From: an uncultured Chitinophaga sp.
Lineage (GTDB): Bacteria > Bacteroidota > Bacteroidia > Chitinophagales > Chitinophagaceae
NCBI RefSeq assembly: GCF_946479755.1
Contig: NZ_CAMLHC010000007.1
Location: 62,001 to 126,000, forward strand
Reading direction: 5' to 3'
DNA length: 64,000 nucleotides
Of this stretch, positions 16,858 to 26,768 are shown one piece after another. How positions within the stretch are numbered: position 1 is the stretch's first letter; each line of letters starts with the position of its first letter. A program made the translations under genes and the position numbers. The notes under the pieces were generated by a model that saw nothing but the letters and a program-made list of their open reading frames with translations, made no database searches and had not been told where the DNA came from.

Positions 16858-17773
16858 CTTGTAATTGTGCTTCGGGCACGGCTACACGTCCTGCCTGGAT
16901 ATCTTTCAGCTTGTTGCTGTTCTGTACTTTGGAAGGCACAGGACGGATGTCCCAAACGATGCCCAGCCAGCCCAGTGTTTTGATGACATAGTAGCTGATG
17001 TCGATTTCCCACCAGTAGAAACCCTGACGGGCAGCGCTCTGGTAGTAGTGGTGGTTGTTATGCCATCCTTCGCCCAGGGTGATCAGCGCCAGAACGAGGC
17101 TGTTGCGGGACTGGTCGCCGGTATAATAACGTTGTTTACCGATTTTGTGCATCAGGGAGTTGATGGTGAAAGTACCGTGATACAGGATAACGGTGCTCAG
17201 GAAGAAACCGATCAGCAGGGTAGAAAGACCCGCTGTCCAGTCGAACCATCCGGTACCGTTTACTTTGTTACCTACGAAGTATACCGCGATCGCCAGTATA
17301 ACGGCGGGCACCATGTGCCATTTGTTGAGCCAGAACAACTCTCTCGCTTTGTGGTCCTTGATCAGGTCAAAGCGGGTAGGTTTGTATTCAGGGCCCATGA
17401 TCCAGCCGATATGGGCGTACCAGATACCGTAGATGTTGGCAGAGTGAGGATCTTCCGGGGTATCACTGTGTTTGTGGTGAATACGGTGATTGGCAGACCA
17501 CCAGAGCGCACCTTTCTGTAAGCTGCTCTGTGCACCGCCGGCAAGGATAAATTGAAAAAACCGCGACGTTTTAAAAGCGCGATGAGAGAAATACCGGTGA
17601 TAACCGGCCGTCACAAAAAACATGCGCACTACGTACAATACGCCGCACAGTATCCAGTCAAAAGCAGTGGTGCCGGTAAAAAAAGCCAGCAGGGGAATCG
17701 CGTGAATTCCCAGAAAGTCCACTTGATGCCACCAGTTTGGTGATTTTCTGTCTTGCTTGATCGCCTTATTCAT
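16853..17773 (-). CDS. Membrane fatty acyl-CoA desaturase (delta-9 type)
   Basis: The 306-residue membrane enzyme carries the three di-iron histidine boxes: HRYFSH (His59 onward), HRIHHKH (96-102) and HNNHH in EGWHNNHHYYQSAARQG. Hydrophobic spans lie before the first box and between the second and third. This is the acyl-CoA/acyl-lipid delta-9 desaturase family, which introduces a cis double bond in membrane fatty acids and adjusts fluidity. It is encoded alone, with its own terminator. A -7-like word TATATTTG (17785-17778) lies only four bases before the ATG, so either the transcript is nearly leaderless or this word is not the promoter. Confidence 0.93.
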   Translation of the reverse strand: MNKAIKQDRKSPNWWHQVDFLGIHAIPLLAFFTGTTAFDWILCGVLYVVRMFFVTAGYHRYFSHRAFKTSRFFQFILAGGAQSSLQKGALWWSANHRIHHKHSDTPEDPHSANIYGIWYAHIGWIMGPEYKPTRFDLIKDHKARELFWLNKWHMVPAVILAIAVYFVGNKVNGTGWFDWTAGLSTLLIGFFLSTVILYHGTFTINSLMHKIGKQRYYTGDQSRNSLVLALITLGEGWHNNHHYYQSAARQGFYWWEIDISYYVIKTLGWLGIVWDIRPVPSKVQNSNKLKDIQAGRVAVPEAQLQD

Positions 17774-17956
17774 TCTGCAAATATAGTTTCCGTCGTCTAT
17801 TAAAATTATGATTTAAATCATTTTGACAAAGTTAGGGCATTTCGCCGGCGAATCCTCCCATCATGCGCCTGAACTTTTTAGGCAGACAGCTGTTAAGTAA
17901 CTTATACATACCTAGTGTATTATAAGTATTTTATATCATTTAAATAAAACTAATAT

Positions 17957-18523
17957 ATGTCACAGGTCCTGTCAGCTATCCGCAACAATGTAAAGTATTG
18001 GTGGCTTTATCTGCTCAACGGTATCATCTTCATCATTGCGGGCTTCATTGTTTTCAGTAATCCATTCAGCAGCTACGTGTTGCTCAGCATCTTTTTCAGT
18101 GTAACCCTGTTCGTGACAGGCATTTTTGAGATCATTTTCGCTACCGGTAACCGGCGGTCCATGCACGGCTGGGGATGGTCGCTGGCATCCGGTATTATCG
18201 ACCTGGTGGTGGGCTTTATCCTCATGTTATATCCTGCTATCAGCATGGCGGTCATCCCCATTTTCCTGGGCTTCTGGTTCATGTTCAAAGGTATCAGCCT
18301 GATCGTGTTCGCCATAGCGCTCAGCACTGACAAAATCCCCAACTGGGGCTGGGTACTGGTAGGGGGCATCCTGCTGATCATGATCGCGATCGTTATCCTC
18401 GATAATCCCGCATTAGGCGTGGCTACCATTCTGGGAGTAATGGCCGCCGCCTTCTGGGTCACCGGTGTATTAAGCATTATTTTTGCCTTCCGGCTGAAGC
18501 ATGTGAAGAAATTATTTCAATAG
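17957..18523 (+). CDS. HdeD/DUF308 family membrane protein
   Basis: The 188-residue product has about six closely spaced hydrophobic spans with the repeated glycine-rich layout of HdeD (DUF308) proteins, for example WWLYLLNGIIFIIAGFIVF near the start and a second similar block from about residue 75. E. coli HdeD is linked to acid resistance at high cell density; the biochemical role is not known. The start follows an A/T-rich leader. A 283-base spacer with no obvious gene separates it from the peptidase gene. Confidence 0.85.
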   Translation: MSQVLSAIRNNVKYWWLYLLNGIIFIIAGFIVFSNPFSSYVLLSIFFSVTLFVTGIFEIIFATGNRRSMHGWGWSLASGIIDLVVGFILMLYPAISMAVIPIFLGFWFMFKGISLIVFAIALSTDKIPNWGWVLVGGILLIMIAIVILDNPALGVATILGVMAAAFWVTGVLSIIFAFRLKHVKKLFQ

Positions 18524-18806
18524 CCACCATTGGGCGGCAACAAAAAAGAAAAGGCCCGGATTATCCGGCAGTATAGCCGTTCCCGTTAATTCCCTGAAAG
18601 GAAAAAATGTTCCCATCCTTCCGCCTGCGTTTGCTGACGTGCTGACGCGGCCATAGATTGCTTTGTTTTCTCCCGTAAAAGGTAACGGCGGCGGATATAC
18701 CGTCCTGCCAGCGTCATAAATGGAATAATGGTCAATATCCGTAAAGGTTAAACCCGGTAAATCGCAGTATATTTAAAGACCACAAAATCTAATTTATCGC
18801 TACCAG

Positions 18807-21428
18807 ATGAAACTACGCAAGCTTTATTCGCTGGCATCCCTGTTGCTGTGTGGGATAGCACAGTCAGGTCTGTCACAGAACACACCGGTTTCCCGGTATG
18901 ACCATCACGAGGCATTTTCCCCTTTATTTTATCCGGCCAACGGAAATGAGTACAGGAGTGCGGGCGGGCAACCCGGGCCTAAATACTGGCAAAATGCAGC
19001 TGACTACAAGATATCGGTCACCCTCGATACCCTGCAACACCGGGTATCCGGCACCGTATTGATCACCTATAAAAACAACAGCCCGGACCGTCTGCCTTTC
19101 CTCTGGTTGCAGATGGACCAGAACGTGTACCGAAAGGATTCCCGCGGCACGGCTACGGTAGCCGCCACCGGCGACCGTTTTGCCAACCGCAGCTATTCCA
19201 ACGGGTTTGAGCTGAAGTCAGTCGAGTTGATCAGCAATGGAAAAAGCAGTGCGGCCAATTACCTGGTAGACGATACCCGTATGCAGGTGCGGCTGGCCGA
19301 TGCCATGAAACCCGGCGGCAGCCTGCAGCTCAAAATTGACTACAGTTATACCATACCCGAATACGGTACCGACCGTACCGGCCGGTTGAACACCCGTCAC
19401 GGATGGATATACGAAATTGCGCAGTGGTACCCGCGCATGGCGGTATATGACGATGTGCTGGGCTGGAACAATATCCCTTACCTGGGAGCTTCTGAATTTT
19501 ACCTGGAATACGGCAACTTCGACTATACCATTACCGCGCCGGCCAATATGGTGGTGGTAGGTTCCGGCTCGCTGGTCAACGAAGCACAGGTACTGAACGC
19601 CACCGAAGCTGCAAGGATAGCGAAAGCGCGCAACAGCGATGCCACCGTGATGATCCGCGACACCACCGAGTTTCATAATAGCGCCGTAAAAGGTACCCGT
19701 ACCTGGCATTTTGTGTGTAAAGAGTCCCGTGATGTGGCCTGGGCCGCATCCGGCGCTTTCATCTGGGATGCCGCCCGTATGAACCTGCCCGGTGGCAAAA
19801 CAGCGCTGGCGCAGTCGGTGTACCCGGCGGAATCATCCGCCCCCAACGCATGGCGCCGCTCCACCGAATTTGTAAAAGGAAGCATCGAACACTACTCCCG
19901 GCAATGGTATCCCTACACGTATCCTGTAGCCACCAATGTGGCCGGAATAGTAGGCGGCATGGAATACCCCGGCATCGTGTTCTGCTCCTGGAAATCGTCC
20001 AAAGGCGGACTGTGGGGCGTTACCAGCCACGAGTTCGGACATAACTGGTTCCCCATGATCGTGGGTTCCAACGAACGTAAATATGCCTGGATGGATGAAG
20101 GTTTCAACACCTTTATCAACGGCATCGCCGCGGAGGAATTCAACAAAGGGGAATTCAACTCCCAACAGTCGGCGCAGCGTGCAGCACCCATGATATTTGG
20201 CTCCAATGCGGAAGCCATCATGAACACACCGGACGTGATCGGCCTCCGTTACAACGGCATCGCGGCCTATTATAAACCGGCCATGGGGCTGAAATTGCTG
20301 CGCGATCAAATACTGGGGCAGGAACGTTTTGACTACGCCTTCAAAGAATATATTAAACGCTGGGCCTTTAAGCACCCTACGCCGTGGGACTTCTTCCGCT
20401 CCATCGAAAATGCAGCAGGAGAGGACCTGGCGTGGTTCTGGCGGGGCTGGTTCTTTAATACCTGGAAACTGGACCAGGCGGTTAAAAGCGTAGGCTATAA
20501 AGGCAACGATCCCGCGAAAGGAGCTATCATCACGCTGCAGAACCTGGAACAACTGCCAATGCCGGTGGTGCTGGCCATCCGCGATGAAAGCGGTCAGCGG
20601 GATACCGTGCGCCTGCCGGCAGAAATCTGGCAGCGCGGGGCTACCTGGGCCTATCATCACCCGTCCAAAGTAAAACTGGCCAGTGTTACTATCGACCCGC
20701 AGGGTGAAATGCCCGACGTGAACCCGGCCAACAACAGCTGGAAAGCCGAAACCGGTAAACCGGTACCGGCAGGAACGACAGCAACTACTGTACTGAACCG
20801 CTACGTGGACGCGATCGGCGGCAAAGAAAAACTGAAGAATGTCAGAGACCTGTCTGTGGAAGCACAGGGAGAAGCACAAGGCACTGACGTGGAGCTGAAG
20901 TTGATCAATAAGACGCCCGGCAAAGTTTGGCAGGCGGTGAATGTACCGGCTATCAACGGCGTAGTGCATAAACTGATCATTAACGGCGACTCTGTAAGGC
21001 TGTGGCAGATGGGGCGCGAGACACCACTGACAGCGCCGGAAAAAAGCATGCTGAAGGAAAGAAACCAGCTCTTTCCCGAACTTACTTTCCTGGAATCGCC
21101 TGACGCAGTAAAGATGGAACTGGCGCCGCAGACCGAACAGGTCAATGATGAAGAAGTATATGTGCTGACCATCGCCACGCCCGATGGCAGCCTGCTCAAA
21201 AACTACTACAGCAGCAAAACAGGGCTGAAGGTACGTTCCGCTACACTCAGCGGACAGGAAGGAGCCCCGGGCAACAACGCCGTAACGGACTATCTCGAAT
21301 ACCGTGACGTCAGCGGCGTACAGATACCCTTCCGGTTCCGTACCACCGCCGGTGGCTTCGACACCAACGTAAAAGTGGTGAAGGCGGTCATCAATACCAA
21401 CGTCAGCGATGACGTATTTAAACAATAA
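18807..21428 (+). CDS. M1 family zinc metallopeptidase (exported)
   Basis: The 873-residue product begins with a signal sequence ending near IAQSGLSQ. The gluzincin motif is HEFGH (His408, Glu409, His412) with the third zinc ligand Glu431 in WMDEGFNTF, exactly 18 residues after the second His. The exopeptidase motif appears as GGMEYPG instead of the usual GAMEN. The last about 200 residues form an extra domain outside the peptidase unit. Relatives are periplasmic or surface aminopeptidases that trim peptides. The gene stands alone and ends in a terminator that also carries the promoter word of the next gene. Confidence 0.92.
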   Translation: MKLRKLYSLASLLLCGIAQSGLSQNTPVSRYDHHEAFSPLFYPANGNEYRSAGGQPGPKYWQNAADYKISVTLDTLQHRVSGTVLITYKNNSPDRLPFLWLQMDQNVYRKDSRGTATVAATGDRFANRSYSNGFELKSVELISNGKSSAANYLVDDTRMQVRLADAMKPGGSLQLKIDYSYTIPEYGTDRTGRLNTRHGWIYEIAQWYPRMAVYDDVLGWNNIPYLGASEFYLEYGNFDYTITAPANMVVVGSGSLVNEAQVLNATEAARIAKARNSDATVMIRDTTEFHNSAVKGTRTWHFVCKESRDVAWAASGAFIWDAARMNLPGGKTALAQSVYPAESSAPNAWRRSTEFVKGSIEHYSRQWYPYTYPVATNVAGIVGGMEYPGIVFCSWKSSKGGLWGVTSHEFGHNWFPMIVGSNERKYAWMDEGFNTFINGIAAEEFNKGEFNSQQSAQRAAPMIFGSNAEAIMNTPDVIGLRYNGIAAYYKPAMGLKLLRDQILGQERFDYAFKEYIKRWAFKHPTPWDFFRSIENAAGEDLAWFWRGWFFNTWKLDQAVKSVGYKGNDPAKGAIITLQNLEQLPMPVVLAIRDESGQRDTVRLPAEIWQRGATWAYHHPSKVKLASVTIDPQGEMPDVNPANNSWKAETGKPVPAGTTATTVLNRYVDAIGGKEKLKNVRDLSVEAQGEAQGTDVELKLINKTPGKVWQAVNVPAINGVVHKLIINGDSVRLWQMGRETPLTAPEKSMLKERNQLFPELTFLESPDAVKMELAPQTEQVNDEEVYVLTIATPDGSLLKNYYSSKTGLKVRSATLSGQEGAPGNNAVTDYLEYRDVSGVQIPFRFRTTAGGFDTNVKVVKAVINTNVSDDVFKQ

Positions 21429-21449
21429 CACGCTGTCCACCAGATAAGG

Positions 21450-21507
21450 TCCGGTAACGGGCATAGGGAAACGCAGTTTTTTCCTTATGTTTGTTACCGG
21501 ATTTTTT
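21450..21507 (+). terminator. Terminator after the M1 peptidase gene
   Basis: A perfect 9-bp stem (21450-21458 with 21493-21501, TCCGGTAAC/GTTACCGGA) encloses a 34-base loop and is followed by six T. The loop contains a second short complementary pair (ATAAGG at 21444 and CCTTAT at 21483). Confidence 0.6.
21486..21493 (+). promoter_or_regulatory. -7 box of the first tandem membrane gene
   Basis: TATGTTTG matches TAnnTTTG, 31 bases before the ATG. The same word at nearly the same distance precedes the paralogous gene downstream, which supports it. No clear -33 element is seen. Confidence 0.45.
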
Positions 21508-21523
21508 ATTGTAGTAACCCGAT

Positions 21524-22705
21524 ATGCAGCAACACTATACCTACAGCCGCGGCTTCCGCATCTTTGTTTTTTGTTTGATAGCGCCGGTTGCCGTGATTCC
21601 CCTGTTAGCCTTCTATGGTATTATCATCGAAGGTATTAAGACGCCGCAGGAGGCCTTCATTGCGTTTGCCAGCATTGTGCCCGGTGTCATTTTAACACTT
21701 TACTGCATCAACGAGATGTTGTCGGTGGTAACGTCGGACGGGGACGGCATCCGCTACCGGTCTTTTTTATATAGGCGGGAACTTTTGTGGGAGGAGATAA
21801 GAGGATACCGCTGGAAAGAAGGTACGCTGGTGCTCCTGCCTGCTTTCAAAGAGAATAAGAAAGTGAAGGTATCTGGCCAGCGCCGTAATTACGACAAGAT
21901 AAGCAGCTGGATCATGGACCGTTATCCTGATCTGAGCTATCAAGTAACAGACGCCATCCGCCTGGCGGCGTACCAGGCAGATCCTGACTACCCCCATAAG
22001 ATAAGAATGGCTAAATACACGGCCAAAGGATTTAACCTTATGGCTTTTGTTTTGATGGTAGCCTGTTTGCCTTTTTTTCGTTCTTTACCCTTTATCACTA
22101 CGCAGCGCTGGGCGCCGTTACTGCTGATCGTGTTGCTGACGGCCATACCGGTGGCATTAGTATATCACAAAGGATGGCTCATCGTTTCAGAAAACAAAAG
22201 AAACGGAACCCTGCCTGCCGTTTTACTGACGGTATTGTTTGCAGCAGTGGGGCTGTTTGCCTTTGGTGCCCATGTCTATAGCCTCCGGCTGCATACATTA
22301 TGGATGGGCACTTTGGGAGTTACCGCGGTATTCACCTTATTGGTGGTTTTCTCTTCGTGGCATATGAAAATCTCTGTCGGCAACAAGATTTGGGGGATCA
22401 TCAGCTTTTTGATTTTTTTTATTCCGGCCTCCTTCGGGTCGATCGTATATCTGAATGCGTTCTTCGATCGTAGTACACCACAGTTTTTTGAAACAACTGT
22501 TTCCGGGAAAAGGATCAGTACAGGGAAATCCACCAGTTACTACCTGGTGGTGTTACCATGGGGACCGGAAAAATCAGGAAGGTCAATTTCTGTCGGGAAG
22601 AGCAAATATGATGCGGCCGCGATCAATGACACGATAAGGATGGAGCTGCACAGGGGGGCTTTGGGGTTGCCATGGTACCGGCCATTGATGCCGGCACATG
22701 ATTGA
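21524..22705 (+). CDS. Hypothetical membrane protein, tandem paralogue 1
   Basis: The 393-residue product has two N-terminal spans, a soluble part (about 65-150; SFLYRRELLWEEIRGYRW suggests a PH-like beta domain), four further spans (about 170-290) and a C-terminal segment with KSTSYYLVVLPWGPE. I recognise no named family. It is clearly paralogous to the next gene: both begin with MQQ, then one or two variable residues, then YTYSRGFRIF, and both end with a similar HxGALGxPWY segment. The duplication seems to include the promoter region. Function is unknown. Confidence 0.8.
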   Translation: MQQHYTYSRGFRIFVFCLIAPVAVIPLLAFYGIIIEGIKTPQEAFIAFASIVPGVILTLYCINEMLSVVTSDGDGIRYRSFLYRRELLWEEIRGYRWKEGTLVLLPAFKENKKVKVSGQRRNYDKISSWIMDRYPDLSYQVTDAIRLAAYQADPDYPHKIRMAKYTAKGFNLMAFVLMVACLPFFRSLPFITTQRWAPLLLIVLLTAIPVALVYHKGWLIVSENKRNGTLPAVLLTVLFAAVGLFAFGAHVYSLRLHTLWMGTLGVTAVFTLLVVFSSWHMKISVGNKIWGIISFLIFFIPASFGSIVYLNAFFDRSTPQFFETTVSGKRISTGKSTSYYLVVLPWGPEKSGRSISVGKSKYDAAAINDTIRMELHRGALGLPWYRPLMPAHD

Positions 22706-22746
22706 TCGTCGCTGCCGTATAACAGCACTTATCCATCTTTTTTGCT

Positions 22747-22754
22747 TATGTTTG
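22747..22754 (+). promoter_or_regulatory. -7 box of the second tandem membrane gene
   Basis: TATGTTTG lies 29 bases before the ATG, in the same relative position as in the upstream paralogue. Confidence 0.45.
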
Positions 22755-22782
22755 CCGTCAGATTTTATTGTATTAACCCTTT

Positions 22783-23925
22783 ATGCAGCAAGAATATACC
22801 TACAGTCGCGGCTTCCGCATCTTTATTTTTTGTTTGATATCCCCGTTTGCCCTGATACCATTATCGACGATTGGTGTGACAATCGTGGCGGGCGTCAGGT
22901 CACAGGAAGATACTCTCTGGGGATTTATCAGCATGATTCCTTGTATAGCGGTGGTACTATATGTTATCAGCGTAATGTTGTCGGTCGTTTCTATCGATGA
23001 AAGAGGCATCCGGTACAAGTCTTTTTTGTATCGCCGTGAGCTGTTATGGCAAGAGGTGAGGGGGTATCAGCTGGCAGGCCGTTTGGTGCTCATACCTACG
23101 GTAAGCAATAAACGAAAATTCCGCATCGCCGCCAGGCGGGTGAACTATGATGACCTGGTGCGGTGGATCATGGCGCGTTATCCCGATCTTACAAAAAAAA
23201 CGACGGAAGAAATGTCGTCAACAGACGTGTATCCGCAACATGAGCTGCGAATGGCCAAATACACCGCCTGGGTATTAAATGGCGCCGCTTTTGTATTAAT
23301 GCTGGCGTGTATCTTTTTGGTGCGCCACCTGCCGTGGCTGCCCTTTTTGTTGATAGCGATGTTGCCTGTTACTGTTGCAGCACTGGAATATCATAAAGGC
23401 TTGCTGATTATCGCAGATGGACGGAAAATAGACACGCTGCCCCCTGTTTTAATGGTTTTCATCTTTTGTGCCATCGGCCTGTTTGTGGTGGCGGTACCTG
23501 TTTTTAGCCTGCGGCAAAAAGAGCTGCTGCAGGGTGCTTTGATCATCACCGGGGTGTTTACGTTACTGGTCATTTTCGTTAACCGGCACTGGAAATCGGT
23601 CTTTTCCAGGAAATTATGGTCCGTCATTATGTTTGTCGTTTTTTTTACACCAGCATCTTACGACTCGCTTGTTTACATCAATACTTTTTTTGATGATAGC
23701 CCACCGGCATTGTTTGAAACAACCATCTATGATAAAAGGATCAGCAAACGGCGGACTACCAGCTATTATCTGATGGTAGAACCATGGGGACCTGTGAAAT
23801 CAGCGGTGTCCATTCCGGTCAAAAAGAAGAAATATGAGGCAACAGCCGTGGGGGACAAGGTGAAAATGGAATTGCACCAGGGAGCGCTGGGAGTACCATG
23901 GTATACGCCGGGAATATTGAAATGA
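22783..23925 (+). CDS. Hypothetical membrane protein, tandem paralogue 2
   Basis: The 380-residue product has the same architecture as its upstream neighbour: two N-terminal spans, a soluble domain containing SFLYRRELLWQEVRGYQL, four central spans and the C-terminal TSYYLMVEPWGP motif. Large parts differ, so the duplication is not recent, although the first 20 codons and the leader remain similar. I recognise no family. The gene ends seven bases before the converging cobyrinate synthase gene. Confidence 0.8.
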   Translation: MQQEYTYSRGFRIFIFCLISPFALIPLSTIGVTIVAGVRSQEDTLWGFISMIPCIAVVLYVISVMLSVVSIDERGIRYKSFLYRRELLWQEVRGYQLAGRLVLIPTVSNKRKFRIAARRVNYDDLVRWIMARYPDLTKKTTEEMSSTDVYPQHELRMAKYTAWVLNGAAFVLMLACIFLVRHLPWLPFLLIAMLPVTVAALEYHKGLLIIADGRKIDTLPPVLMVFIFCAIGLFVVAVPVFSLRQKELLQGALIITGVFTLLVIFVNRHWKSVFSRKLWSVIMFVVFFTPASYDSLVYINTFFDDSPPALFETTIYDKRISKRRTTSYYLMVEPWGPVKSAVSIPVKKKKYEATAVGDKVKMELHQGALGVPWYTPGILK

Positions 23926-23931
23926 GAATAA

Positions 23932-25233
23932 TTACCTGAGTAACCCCAGCACCCGTTGTAACCCCTCCACATTATCTCCCCAGTAAAAATGCATGTAACC
24001 TGCCAGTAACCGCGGTGTGTGAAATACTGTTCCGGGAATGATTTCCTGCCGCGCATTCCATATGCGTATAGCCGGATCGGTTATGTCCGGCACTTTCACA
24101 TAATGAGAATAGTGAAATTCATGCCCTTTGAAAATGACGTCGCCGATCTGAACTTCGCGGTAGCCGATCGTGAGCGCGGGGTGCTGTATACTGGTGCTGA
24201 CGGGCAAAAGTCCCGCCATGTTCCAGGGGGCTCCGGTTTCATCGACGATGCTTTCGCCCAGATACATCATGCCGCCGCACTCGGCTAGTATCCGTCCTTC
24301 GTACTGCCGCAGCTGTTGCAATAAGCCGGTGTTGGCGGCCAGTTGCGGGAGGTGCAGCTCCGGGTAGCCACCAGGGAAATATAGGAGGTCGGCGGGAGGC
24401 AGCGTAGTATCCGTCAGCGGACTGAAATAATGAATAACGCCCAGCTGCGACAAAGCAGCGATATTTTCCCGGTAGGTAAAATTAAAAGCCTCGTCTTTAG
24501 CGATCGCGATCCGCAATACGCCGGAGGAGCCGGCCGCTTCGGCCGCCGGTGCCGGTACCGGGCGCAGCGTCTGTTGCAGCAACCGGTCTATATCGAAATG
24601 TGCGCTGAGATGGTCTGCTGCTGCGTCGATGATAGCATTGTAATCTGTTTCTGCGGAAACATGCAGCCCCAGGTGGCGGGAGGGAATCCGGATATCCGCC
24701 CGTTCCGGCAGGTAGCCCAGTACCGGCACACCGGCATCGGCGGCGGCTTCTTCCAGGATACGATAGTGGGAGGGAGCATTTACAAAATTAAAAATGACGC
24801 CCGCCAGTGTGATGCCCGGAAAGAAATGTTTGTAGCCGTATAACAGTGCGGCGGCGGAATAAGCCATGGCCTGCGCATCTACCACCAGTATCACCGGAAC
24901 GCCCAGCCGGGCGGCAAGAGCCGCGCTGCTGCCTTCCATTTTCCGGGCGCCGTCAAACAGTCCCATCACTCCTTCGATAATGCTGACATCCGCCTGCTGC
25001 GTGTACCGCCGGTACACTTCGGGCAGGTGCTGCGCCGTCATCATAAAGGCGTCGAGGTTGACGCACTCCTGCCCCGCGGCCAACGTATGGTGTTTCGGGT
25101 CCAGGTAGTCGGGACCGCACTTGAAAGGCTGTACCCGCCGGCCGCTGCGCTGCAACGCCCGCAGCAAAGCAAGGGTGACGGTCGTTTTGCCGGCGCCGCT
25201 GTGAGGCGCGGCAATGAGGAACTGTGGTTTCAT
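23932..25233 (-). CDS. cbiA: Cobyrinate a,c-diamide synthase
   Basis: The 433-residue enzyme has an N-terminal dethiobiotin-synthetase-like ATPase (P-loop in IAAPHSGAGKTT, then PFKCGPDYLDPKHH and EGVMGLFDG) and a C-terminal glutamine amidotransferase with nucleophile Cys in ILAECGGMMYLGE. It amidates the a and c side chains of (hydrogeno)cobyrinate with glutamine and ATP in vitamin B12 synthesis. ATG 25233 directly precedes the P-loop strand; a longer frame from 25278 is not needed. It is divergent from the cobyric acid synthase gene across only 53 bases. Confidence 0.94.
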   Translation of the reverse strand: MKPQFLIAAPHSGAGKTTVTLALLRALQRSGRRVQPFKCGPDYLDPKHHTLAAGQECVNLDAFMMTAQHLPEVYRRYTQQADVSIIEGVMGLFDGARKMEGSSAALAARLGVPVILVVDAQAMAYSAAALLYGYKHFFPGITLAGVIFNFVNAPSHYRILEEAAADAGVPVLGYLPERADIRIPSRHLGLHVSAETDYNAIIDAAADHLSAHFDIDRLLQQTLRPVPAPAAEAAGSSGVLRIAIAKDEAFNFTYRENIAALSQLGVIHYFSPLTDTTLPPADLLYFPGGYPELHLPQLAANTGLLQQLRQYEGRILAECGGMMYLGESIVDETGAPWNMAGLLPVSTSIQHPALTIGYREVQIGDVIFKGHEFHYSHYVKVPDITDPAIRIWNARQEIIPGTVFHTPRLLAGYMHFYWGDNVEGLQRVLGLLR

Positions 25234-25286
25234 GCCCGGTAAAGATAAGTTTATGAAAGTTAATATCTTCGTTGCCACTTGATGTT

Positions 25287-26768
25287 ATGGATACCATGAA
25301 ACAACTCCGGCCGGTCATGTTCGTCGGCACTGCTTCTGATGTGGGTAAAAGCGTGATTGCGGCAGGGTTCTGCCGTATATTCAAACAGGATGGCTACCAC
25401 CCTGCGCCTTTTAAAGCACAGAATATGTCGCTCAACAGCTATGCTACGCCCGATGGCCTCGAGATAGGCCGTGCACAGGCGGTGCAGGCGGAAGCGGCAG
25501 GCGTGCCGTGTCATACCGATATGAACCCGGTGCTGCTGAAACCGACCAACGACCAAACTTCCCAGCTGGTGCTGCATGGCAGGCCCGCCGGCAACCAAAC
25601 GGCATGGGAGTATTTTATGCAGGACGACAAACGGCAGTTGTTCGAAGAAGTAAAGGCATCCTTCGACCGTCTCTCGGCGCGGTACCATCCGGTAGTGATG
25701 GAGGGAGCCGGCAGTATCTCTGAACTGAACCTGCGCCAGCGGGACATCACCAATATGCGGATAGCGTTGCATGCCAACGCAGCGGTGTACCTCATCGCGG
25801 ACATCGACAGAGGCGGCGTGTTCGGCAGCGTATATGGTACCCTGGCGTTACTGCCGCCGGAAGAGAAAGCGCTCATCAAAGGGGTTATCATCAACAAATT
25901 CCGCGGCGATATCCGCCTCTTCGAAGATGGCCGCCGGCAACTGGAAACCATTACAGGCGTACCCGTGACAGGCGTATTGCCCTATTATCACGATATTCAT
26001 ATCGAAGAAGAAGATTCGGTGGCCCTGTCCCTCAAACACAAAAGGCTGACGGAGGGAAGGATCAATGTCGCCGTAGTGCTGCTCCGGCACATGTCCAACT
26101 TTACCGATTTTAACGTGCTGGAGAAAGACGAGCGGGTCAACCTGTTTTATACCGACAACCCAGCGGAGATAACAGCAGCGGACATCGTGATTATACCCGG
26201 CAGCAAAAACACGCTTGCCGACCTGGTGGCAATCAAAAACAACGGCACCGCCCAGGCAATTACGGAAGCGCATAAACGCGATAAAGTAGTGATCGGCATT
26301 TGCGGCGGCTATCAGATGATGGGAGCTTCCATTGCCGACCCGTACGGGGTGGAAGGGGAGCCCGGCAGTATGCCCGGGCTGGGGATACTGCCGGTGTCGA
26401 CGGTCCTTACCCGCGAAAAGGTTACCCGGCAACGCCGCTTTACCTACCGGCAACAAACGCCGGCAGGTGAAGGTTACGAGATACATATGGGCGTGACGGA
26501 AGGTGAAACCCCGTCACCCCTCACGATACTGGACGATGGCACACCGGACGGTTACCTGTTGCACGACAAATGCTGGGGCACTTACCTGCACGGCATCCTG
26601 GACAATACCGCCGTACTCGATGATCTGCTCTCCGCCTGCGGTAAACAGGTCAGCACGGCAACCAGCTTCGATTACAAGGCCTTCCGGTCAGCCCAATACG
26701 ATAAACTGGCCGCACATATCCGGCAACACCTGGACATGGACGCGGTCTATAAAGCCATTCGCTTATGA
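25287..26768 (+). CDS. cbiP: Adenosylcobyric acid synthase
   Basis: The product of about 493 residues carries the CobQ/CbiP ATPase motif MFVGTASDVGKS, followed by PFKAQNMSLNSYATPDG, the middle segment DIDRGGVFGSVYG, and a C-terminal amidotransferase with the Cys in IGICGGYQMMG and His in YEIHMG. It amidates the b, d, e and g side chains of adenosylcobyrinic acid a,c-diamide. ATG 25287 is chosen; ATG 25296 is equally possible. Its stop overlaps the next start by 4 bases (ATGA), so translation is probably coupled. Confidence 0.95.
   Translation: MDTMKQLRPVMFVGTASDVGKSVIAAGFCRIFKQDGYHPAPFKAQNMSLNSYATPDGLEIGRAQAVQAEAAGVPCHTDMNPVLLKPTNDQTSQLVLHGRPAGNQTAWEYFMQDDKRQLFEEVKASFDRLSARYHPVVMEGAGSISELNLRQRDITNMRIALHANAAVYLIADIDRGGVFGSVYGTLALLPPEEKALIKGVIINKFRGDIRLFEDGRRQLETITGVPVTGVLPYYHDIHIEEEDSVALSLKHKRLTEGRINVAVVLLRHMSNFTDFNVLEKDERVNLFYTDNPAEITAADIVIIPGSKNTLADLVAIKNNGTAQAITEAHKRDKVVIGICGGYQMMGASIADPYGVEGEPGSMPGLGILPVSTVLTREKVTRQRRFTYRQQTPAGEGYEIHMGVTEGETPSPLTILDDGTPDGYLLHDKCWGTYLHGILDNTAVLDDLLSACGKQVSTATSFDYKAFRSAQYDKLAAHIRQHLDMDAVYKAIRL

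Noticed and set aside
17778..17785. -7 box TATATTTG of the desaturase gene
   Set aside because: It matches the consensus word but lies only four bases before the ATG, leaving almost no leader, and lacks a -33 element. I note it in the gene entry only.
19833..21464. 543-codon open frame on the minus strand
   Set aside because: It is antisense to the M1 peptidase gene with its intact zinc motif. The translation has no recognisable motifs.
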